Shown piece by piece: positions 57,689 through 64,000 of a stretch of DNA of 64,000 bases. How positions within the stretch are numbered: the first letter of the stretch is position 1; each line of letters starts with the position of its first letter. The position numbers were made by a program, and so were the translations under genes. The notes beneath the pieces were generated by a model. That model worked only from the letters and a program-made list of their open reading frames with translations, ran no database searches and was not told the DNA's origin. The DNA is from Odiellus spinosus (taxonomy: Eukaryota > Arthropoda > Arachnida > Opiliones > Phalangiidae). Location: positions 12,959,726 through 13,023,725 of the forward strand of contig OY987232.1 of the NCBI GenBank assembly GCA_963920705.1. Direction: 5' to 3'.

Positions 57689-58231
57689 CAGGGTGACCAC
57701 TGAAAGTTTCAAAATCCTACATAGGAAATGTAGGAAATTTCTTTGCGAAATATAGGAAAATATAGCAAGAATTTTATGTAAAATATAGGATAAAAACTTG
57801 GAAGAATTTTATGTAAAATATAGGATAAAATAGGAATAATTTTATGTAAAATATAGGATAAAATAGGAATAATTTTATGTAAATTATAGGATAAAATACG
57901 AAGAAATGTTTAAAATATATGATAAAATAGGAAAATAATTAAAAGTAGTAACCATGTTTATTATTGCATCACAACTCTCGCCACCGGTTTAAACATGGTA
58001 TTAATATGATCCAATTGCTTAAATAGTATGGTATTTTAACTGAAAAATATACAGTTAAGCTAAATTAATCTTATACAGCCACAGCTGACGATTTATAACT
58101 TTACCCCTAGCTAGAGATTTTAAGTTGAAATATAGGAGATTATAGGAATTGCCATTAAATTATAGGAAAAAAATAGGAAGTAGGTGAAAATATAGAAAAA
58201 AATAGAAAATATAGGAAAAGTGGTCACCCTG
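57689..58231. mobile_element. CAGGGTGACCACT-ended non-autonomous element
   Basis: The ends CAGGGTGACCACT and AGTGGTCACCCTG are perfect complements. GCCATAA flanks both sides, a 7- to 8-bp target duplication of hAT type. The interior is AT-rich with a tandem array of about 33-bp units (57772-57930: TTTTATGTAAAATATAGGAT). The spacer before gene 3 has the uninterrupted site near 32066. No transposase. Confidence 0.8.
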
Positions 58232-58849
58232 CCATAAACATCTTTAACATACCCCCCTTAGAAACTAAACTGTTGTACAGGTTTCTAAAAATATCCTTTC
58301 CATTATCACTTTATTAAAGTTTTCCATTCTAAGAGTATAAATAACGAAATCAGGCATGGTTATAATTAGCCAATTATCAAGCTCACGAACCCAATTTTCG
58401 AATAGAAGGTTTATCGACTAGTACACGTACGTAAATATATAAAGATGCAACGTCAATTATATTGGCACAATCAAAAGAAATTATTGGGCATCTCTTCCTT
58501 CTCTTAAAAGTGGCACAAGTGACTGCAAAATTCCATATTTCCAGTAATAAATATAATATTTGATAACACTTTAATTTTAGGCAGTAAAATTATACACTTG
58601 AAAAAGGTACTTATTATTATCGGATAGGGATTGATTCTAGAGGCAACTTACCCTTTAATTAATCAATATTTAATATTATAGTTGCTATCATAAAGGAGGA
58701 GGAGCTTAAAAAAATGACAAAAAAGTAATGAAATATAACGGGTAACAAAAATCTAGCTCTAAACAAATTTGAATTAATTTGTAATTGGAAATTAAGTAGA
58801 TGAACTCGGCACATCTTTTGAAATCTTCAAACTTAACTGGGTTGAAAAT

Positions 58850-61800
58850 ATGACGGAATCTAAGACTATTCGATTATTTTCATCACATTTTGTAAGTTTA
58901 AATATTATTAACATCCCACAAAAGTATTCAAGGCTCAGAATCGTCACGTTACCAGTAAAACCGACTGATTTCGGAGATCCGAGCAAATGAATTCGTATAT
59001 TTTTGTTAATCAAATAAGACCATCTTGGATGTCAATTAGATATTATTCATTCGCGAAAAAAATATCTCTTATTCGAGTTAACGTATATGAATTCAAGACA
59101 AACTTTTTATTCATACTCATTGTTATAGGAAATTTTTAGAAAACGACATATTTTTATCTTCACATTATCGGTTTGAATAAACGCGTAATTTGTTTATTAA
59201 TCAAGCTTAAAATTTAATCTCTATTTAATTCGTATCCATTTGATCCGCGTCTGCTTGCATAATTTGTGGTTTAATATTAACAAATAATATTTCTGAGACC
59301 AAAATATCTCAAAAAAGCCTAGTTATCAATGCATATTCTAATTTATTCGCTATCCGATCTCAAGCTCTATTAACGCCAGTTTGAAACCAAGAACAGCCAA
59401 TACGGATTAAAACAATTTTCCACTATAGTGACTATACAGGTGCATTAACCAAATATTTTGCTAACGAGTCTCTCCCATTACCATTTCAACCCGATGTAGT
59501 AACATCTACGTCGGGTTGCCACGTAACGAGAGAGACACTGAATGATCCCGCCACGTATCGAGAAAAAAATGACAATCCAATTTAAGCTAAAGTCCCCTCC
59601 TGCTTCAGGAGCATGCACTAGGTTGATAAAATATAGGAGGCATTGCATTAATGCATTTTCCTACAATTGTAGTATTTTCCGCTAATATATCCCAAGAAGG
59701 GAAAGAATGTTAGTACTGCAGGTATTGAAGATTTTGATGGAATTATGGCCGAACTAATGATCGCCATAAAAAAGAACTTCAAGTACGTATTAATCTTGAC
59801 ATTTTGGAATTTTTTTAAAAGTCATGTTATAATATTATATTTAGGGCAGGGGTGGTCAAACATTTGTTTGCCAGCTTTCGAAAGATGAACACTATCCGCT
59901 TTTTATGCGCTTAGTTCGTTTTGAGGAATAAGAACATTATTGTCTTGGTGCTAAAGAGCAATTTCGGGGATTCTCAAGTACCTCCAGAATTCCTCTGACC
60001 CTACTCGAGTAAATGGACTCCTTCAATTAAGGCGGTAGCCAATGGGTTATTTAACATACCTATTATTATGAAGCGAACCAAAGATGCTATCAGTTCCCAG
60101 GTTTCACTTTGAATTGAATCGTCGTAAGTTCATAATGTAATTCTGATAATCATAACGTAAGGGAATTTTTGAAAATAATTTATTTCCCAGTCTACTGAAC
60201 TCTCTCTTACCATTTTCCCCATGCGAAGCGGGTGGGCACGCTGTAGGCCAGACGGTGACGGGTCTCGGATAACATATTGCAGCAACATCGTCGAGTTTAC
60301 GAGTAAAACTCTGATATAATATACATTTCTTATCATAAGTTATCAGAGGAGTTATGACCATTTTCAATTAAGGCTGTAGTCAATAGGTACCTCTCCAAAA
60401 AGGGTCATTAAGCAGTACTTATTATCAAGAGAACCACAAACGCTAATAGTTCGCGGGTTACACTTAAATTTGAATTGAAATCGTCGTAGTTCATGATGTA
60501 GTATTTATAATTATAAAGTGAGAGATTACCGAATCTTGTTTAAAATTACTTATCGTAATTTCATCTTTTCCATACCTATTATCTCACGTTCTAATACAGC
60601 TAGATTCCTTAACTTTACCTCCGACGAAACATAAACGTCAGACGTGGTTTGAAGTGTAATTTGATAATTTTTAGTTTATTTTTTAAAAAGTTAAGATAAT
60701 AAATGTATATAATAAAGATATTTTACGCGTAAACTCGAAGATGTCGCCACCATAGATACTATTATCCTAGATTCGTCAAAGTCTGGCCCTACAGCATGAC
60801 CATCCTCCGCGAGAGGTTGGATGCTGGTGAAAGAGGTAAGAGAGAGTTGAGTAGACTGGGAAATAAATCATTCCCAAACAATGCTTACCCTCAGAAAAAC
60901 TGTGACCCTATATGAAAATCAGTGCCATCTCGTGTTTTTTCATTGTACTAAATAACCCTTTACTACCGTCTTAAAAGGCAGAGTAAGAGTAATATTGTAC
61001 TCAACTCGTGTAATATAGTTTTAATTTTAGAATTGAAACATAGAAGTATAAAAAAATAAGCTCAATGAGGTTACAAAAATAAAATTGTTAAGCTTTTTCT
61101 TGAGCAATCTGTGTTCAGTTAAGAATATAAAATGAGTAACCAGAAAATTGAAAAATCAAAAATGATCACCATTGCAAAAACGTCTGATGACCCCATTAGT
61201 AATAGGACAAAATACTTAACAATTAAAATTATTTCTCTTCAAGCCTGACCTTTCAACAAACTTTCTCTGTAAGATTAATTTATAGTACCAGAAGGAGATA
61301 ATAGGAAAATTAACTGCGGTTCTAGTTGGGTCAACAATTCGTATGTAAATAAGTAATGATGCACATAATAATGCCTTGTAACTTTATTCCGATTCGTAGC
61401 CCAAGAATTAAGACAGGGTTGCCACAGTTTTTTCAGATTCAAATTCCCTGACTTTTCCAGGTTTTTCCCCGACCTTTTCCAACGATTTTCCCTGACCGTT
61501 TCAGCTAGTTCTAATTTGTCTGTATTTTCCTCGGCCGATATATTTTTCATAAAAAGCGCTACAAATTTTGCAATTGTGTTCGCCAAACTTTTTGCACGCA
61601 TATTTTTGTTCTAATCTATACAACTGTCACAGTCAGCTTAAAATCTTTTCCGCAGATAATTATTGTAATTTTCTGGCTTCTTGAAAGATTTTTAAATTCC
61701 CTGACTTTTCCCTGACTTTTTAAAATATTTTAAAAAATTCCCCGACTTTTCCCTGACTTTTTTGGTTCATTTTCAAATTCCCTGACTTTTCCCTGTTTTC

Positions 61801-64000
61801 CCTGACCTGTGGCAACCCTGTAAGAGTACCACCCTTTCAACGACAAAACAAACTTTATAAATAATTTATTGGATCTCTTGAATTGGACGTTGCTGACGGG
61901 AGAGACAAAAATAACCATACATTTGGTTGACCTGCTTATGACTCCGGTTACCCCTGAAGAAAATAACGCAAGCTTCATTTTCCTACGTACTCACTAAAGC
62001 CTGTCCAATATTCATTTAACATTTATATACCTTCTATTCCTCTTAAAATTTTCTAATTTAACTATTTAAGTTGCGTTTGTGTCTGGTAGCAAAGTTACAA
62101 GTCAGTTTACTTTGTTAATTGGTCAAAATATCCTTACAATTGACTAGATTTGGGTGTCCTTCTCCTATTGTCTCCTACAAATGTTGTTTTCTTGTCAAAA
62201 GTATCACTTTATTCCATAAAAGTAAAAAAAGCCCCGTAGCTTAATACTATCAGCAAAGGTCCAGTCTTACGTCATAACCCATCACTTATACATAGCCAAA
62301 AAGTCATCACCCCTGTCTGGCTCGAGTGGTTTGGATTCTTCCTTCATATTTAGAGTCGGGAGAGAGGGACGGAATTTAGGAGGGCTGCGCTGAGCTATAT
62401 TGTCTTCCCTCCCAACGTTGTTTACTTTTACGGAATGAAGTGATAGACTTTGTTCTTGAAAAATTATTCATTTGAAGATATGATAGCTAATTTGATAATT
62501 TTTTTTCTCGAGGAAAATGACGTGTGGGACTTAAAAACGTATCCTAACGTCATTTCATACAACCGAATGAAAAACCATCAAGCAACGGTTGAAATCTACT
62601 ACTCTAAAGTGACTATGTTTTCCCAACTTTCTCGAACTCAGCATGGAAGTTTCCTATCCAATATCATCAATATACCACTTTGGGTATAAAAAGTTCTTAC
62701 ACATGAAATGGATTCTAAAACGTAGTATTTTACACAATCTTGAGGACAGAAAATAAAATAATAAACGATTAGATTAATAAATTAGACGAAGCTAATCAAT
62801 GAGGATAAATTTTGACACGAAAGGAATATAGTTATTTAAATTAATATCTATAGGCATGCAGTTTCAGGTCATTGAACTCCTGAGGAAAAAAATAACGTTC
62901 AAAAGCCGAGCATCTGGAGAACTGCTATCCACAATCCCATACGGAAAAAAGTTAGTCTGATCTGAAGAGGTCCTCAAGAACCCTACAAAAGTTTTGGGTA
63001 AGTCTTTAAGACCTCCCCAAGACTTCTTGACGTAACGGAAGACTTCCCCAAGACCTCTTAAGACTACATAAGGCACCCGAAAGACTTCCCCAAGACCTCT
63101 TAAGACTAACTTTTCTTGGTAAGGGATGCCATTGATACGGAGTCAGCAAGGGAGACATTGATACGTCAGAGGTTCCTATATCTCACCTCGGTGACATCCC
63201 CTTAGTGAAGGAGTTCCAGTATTCGTCCTAACAAGCGCTCCCCCAGTAAGGGGGTTCCATGACGTCAGGCTTTCTTATCCCCCTGGCTCTTTGCTGTCTC
63301 CCTACTTAGATGTTTTTCGTTTAAGTCTCTCCTTAGGGATATTGAATATCGAGATATTGCCCCATTCGAGATTTGTCCATTCCAGATTCGGCCCATGCGA
63401 GATGAAGGCCATTCGAGATTGTGTACAAATTGCCCCTAAATTTACTTGGAACATGTAATACAATTTGATACGAATTATTTTAGTACCTTGGATTAATTTT
63501 CTGCACTATCTTGGTTCTTTCTGCTCTAACTAAATGCTTTGAAAGAAGAAATAAGTTTGGGAACTTTACGTGGATGTACTTGGCACCTTTGTTTCAGCAA
63601 AGTAATTGTACTTCAATATATTAATGCTTATTTTAAAACCACCCAAAAAGTAACTAATATTGAGAAGCATGTTTTTAATCTAAATAAGCCATGGAGATTT
63701 ATTTTAAGACAAGAATTTATTTCTCTAAAGAGAATTGCTACCTTCCTAATGGTCGAGCTCGCACCCTCTTTTGAGGAGAGGGGAAACTGGTTGGTCCTAG
63801 GGTAGAAATGGAAGAATGGAAGATAGGCTGTTAACATTCAAGGTAGAAATTCTCCTTAGAGAAATAAATTATTCTTGATTTAATGGTGAAGTACATGATA
63901 AATTTTTTTATAAATAATGTTAATATTTCAGTCCTTCCAAAAGTCCATCACTTGATTCCATAAAAGTAAACAACGCCCCGTAGCTTAATACTATCAGCAA
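58850..64000 (+). CDS. Gene 5: ionotropic-receptor-like gene, 5' part
   Basis: Exons inside the window: 58850-58891, 59673-59782, 62513-62683, 63484-63601. The TM3, S2 and TM4 exons lie beyond the right edge. S1: ESKTIRLFSSHF, YFPLIYPKKG, DFDGIMAELMIAI, then ENDVWDLKTYPN and SYNRM. TM1 YLGLIFCTILVLSALT; pore FTWMYLAPLFQQ. Closest to gene 3. At the start of exon 3, four copies have ATG where this one has GTG, showing that the ATG there is not an initiation codon. The frame upstream of the first ATG stays open for about 18 codons (FEIFKLNWVENM), as in gene 3. The exon 2 to exon 3 phase gap is present here too. Confidence 0.75.
59420..59642. repeat. Decayed relative of the compound palindrome
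   Basis: Reverse-oriented relative of 45426-45732 (GGTTGCCACGTAACGAGAGA, AAAGTCCCCTCCTGCTTCAG, GATAAAATATAGGAGG), in intron 1 of gene 5. Confidence 0.6.
60028..60975. mobile_element. Two family D elements in tandem, gene 5 intron 2
   Basis: 60366-60975 is a near-complete reverse copy (AATTAAGGCTGTAGTCAATA to CCTTTACTACCGTCTTAAAA). 60028-60365 is rearranged: its start is reverse-oriented and the rest, from about 60158, is direct, so it is an internally inverted copy. Confidence 0.6.
61414..61820. mobile_element. CAGGGTTGCCACAG-ended element
   Basis: The ends CAGGGTTGCCACAG and CTGTGGCAACCCTG are complements with one unpaired position. The interior repeats ATTCCCTGACTTTTCCCTGA many times. The flanks do not show a clear 8-bp duplication. 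Non-autonomous, hAT-like by its ends. Confidence 0.65.
62195..62455. mobile_element. Family B element with internal deletion, gene 5 intron 2
   Basis: It runs from CAAAAGTATCACTTTATTCC to CGGAATGAAGTGATAGACTT. The right arm is shortened to the outer 35 bases or so. It ends about 60 bases before exon 3 of gene 5. Confidence 0.72.
62936..63125. mobile_element. Family A MITE, copy 6
   Basis: From CCCATACGGAAAAAAGTTAG to CTTTTCTTGGTAAGGG, in intron 3 of gene 5. Confidence 0.73.
63361..63418. repeat. CCATTCGAGAT short tandem repeat
   Basis: Four imperfect units of 14-17 bases (CCATTCGAGAT, CCATTCCAGAT, CCATGCGAGAT, CCATTCGAGAT) in intron 3 of gene 5. Confidence 0.7.
63940..64000. mobile_element. 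Family B element cut by the window edge
   Basis: CCAAAAGTCCATCACTTGAT and ACAACGCCCCGTAGCTTAAT mark the left end of a further copy. Confidence 0.7.

Noticed and set aside
58330-58345. TATAAATA box for gene 5
   Set aside because: It lies about 500 bases before the first ATG in AT-rich DNA, and gene 3 has only TATAAGCA there.
61414-61820. 8-bp target duplication for the CAGGGTTGCCACAG element
   Set aside because: Left flank AATTAAGA and right flank TAAGAGTA do not match well enough.
62864-63076. Minus-strand reading frames of LRGLGEVF type, also at 27885-28079 and 46801-46992
   Set aside because: They fall inside family A MITEs and arise from the repeated AAGTCTTGGGGAAG words; not genes.

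Overview
The window looks like AT-rich nuclear DNA of an arthropod, or a close invertebrate relative. It has GT-AG introns, many short non-autonomous DNA transposons and hairpin elements, and no operon-like layout. The only protein-coding genes I can support are six tandem, same-strand (+) copies of one multi-exon family. I read this family as divergent ionotropic receptors (IR, the chemosensory branch of the ionotropic glutamate receptors, iGluRs). The evidence is the order of motifs: ligand-binding half S1 with an Arg after a Tyr-Asn pair, TM1, a re-entrant pore ending in FQQS, TM3 with SYITADVLVG in place of the iGluR SYTANLAAF signature, S2, and TM4 near the C terminus. I name no species.

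Layout: gene 0 (3' end only, to 834), gene 1 (7584-13293), gene 2 (20859-29571), gene 3 (33136-41456), gene 4 (47237-54325) and gene 5 (from 58850, running off the right end). Internal exon sizes are identical in every copy where they can be measured: 42, 110, 171, 118, 215 and 284 nt, then a last exon of 226-298 nt. Sequence and shared intron insertions pair gene 2 with gene 4 and gene 3 with gene 5. The array therefore grew in part by duplicating a two-gene block of about 26 kb. Genes 0 and 1 form another similar pair.

Every copy shows the same puzzle. The 110-nt exon ends in phase 2, while the next recognisable exon starts in phase 0. A short S1 exon of length 1 modulo 3 must be missing from my models. 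A candidate is visible only in gene 1. The models also lack the usual amino-terminal region, so they are short (about 390-415 residues) for an IR.

Introns and spacers are filled with repeats: at least four recurrent terminal-inverted-repeat or foldback families, several near-perfect palindromes, a hAT-like insertion with an 8-bp target duplication and an intact empty site in the paralogous intron, a 636-bp tandem duplication of a broken unknown coding-like sequence, tRNA-like SINE fragments, a minisatellite, and paralogous spacer blocks shared between gene intervals. I saw no rRNA gene, intact tRNA gene, CRISPR array or autonomous transposase.
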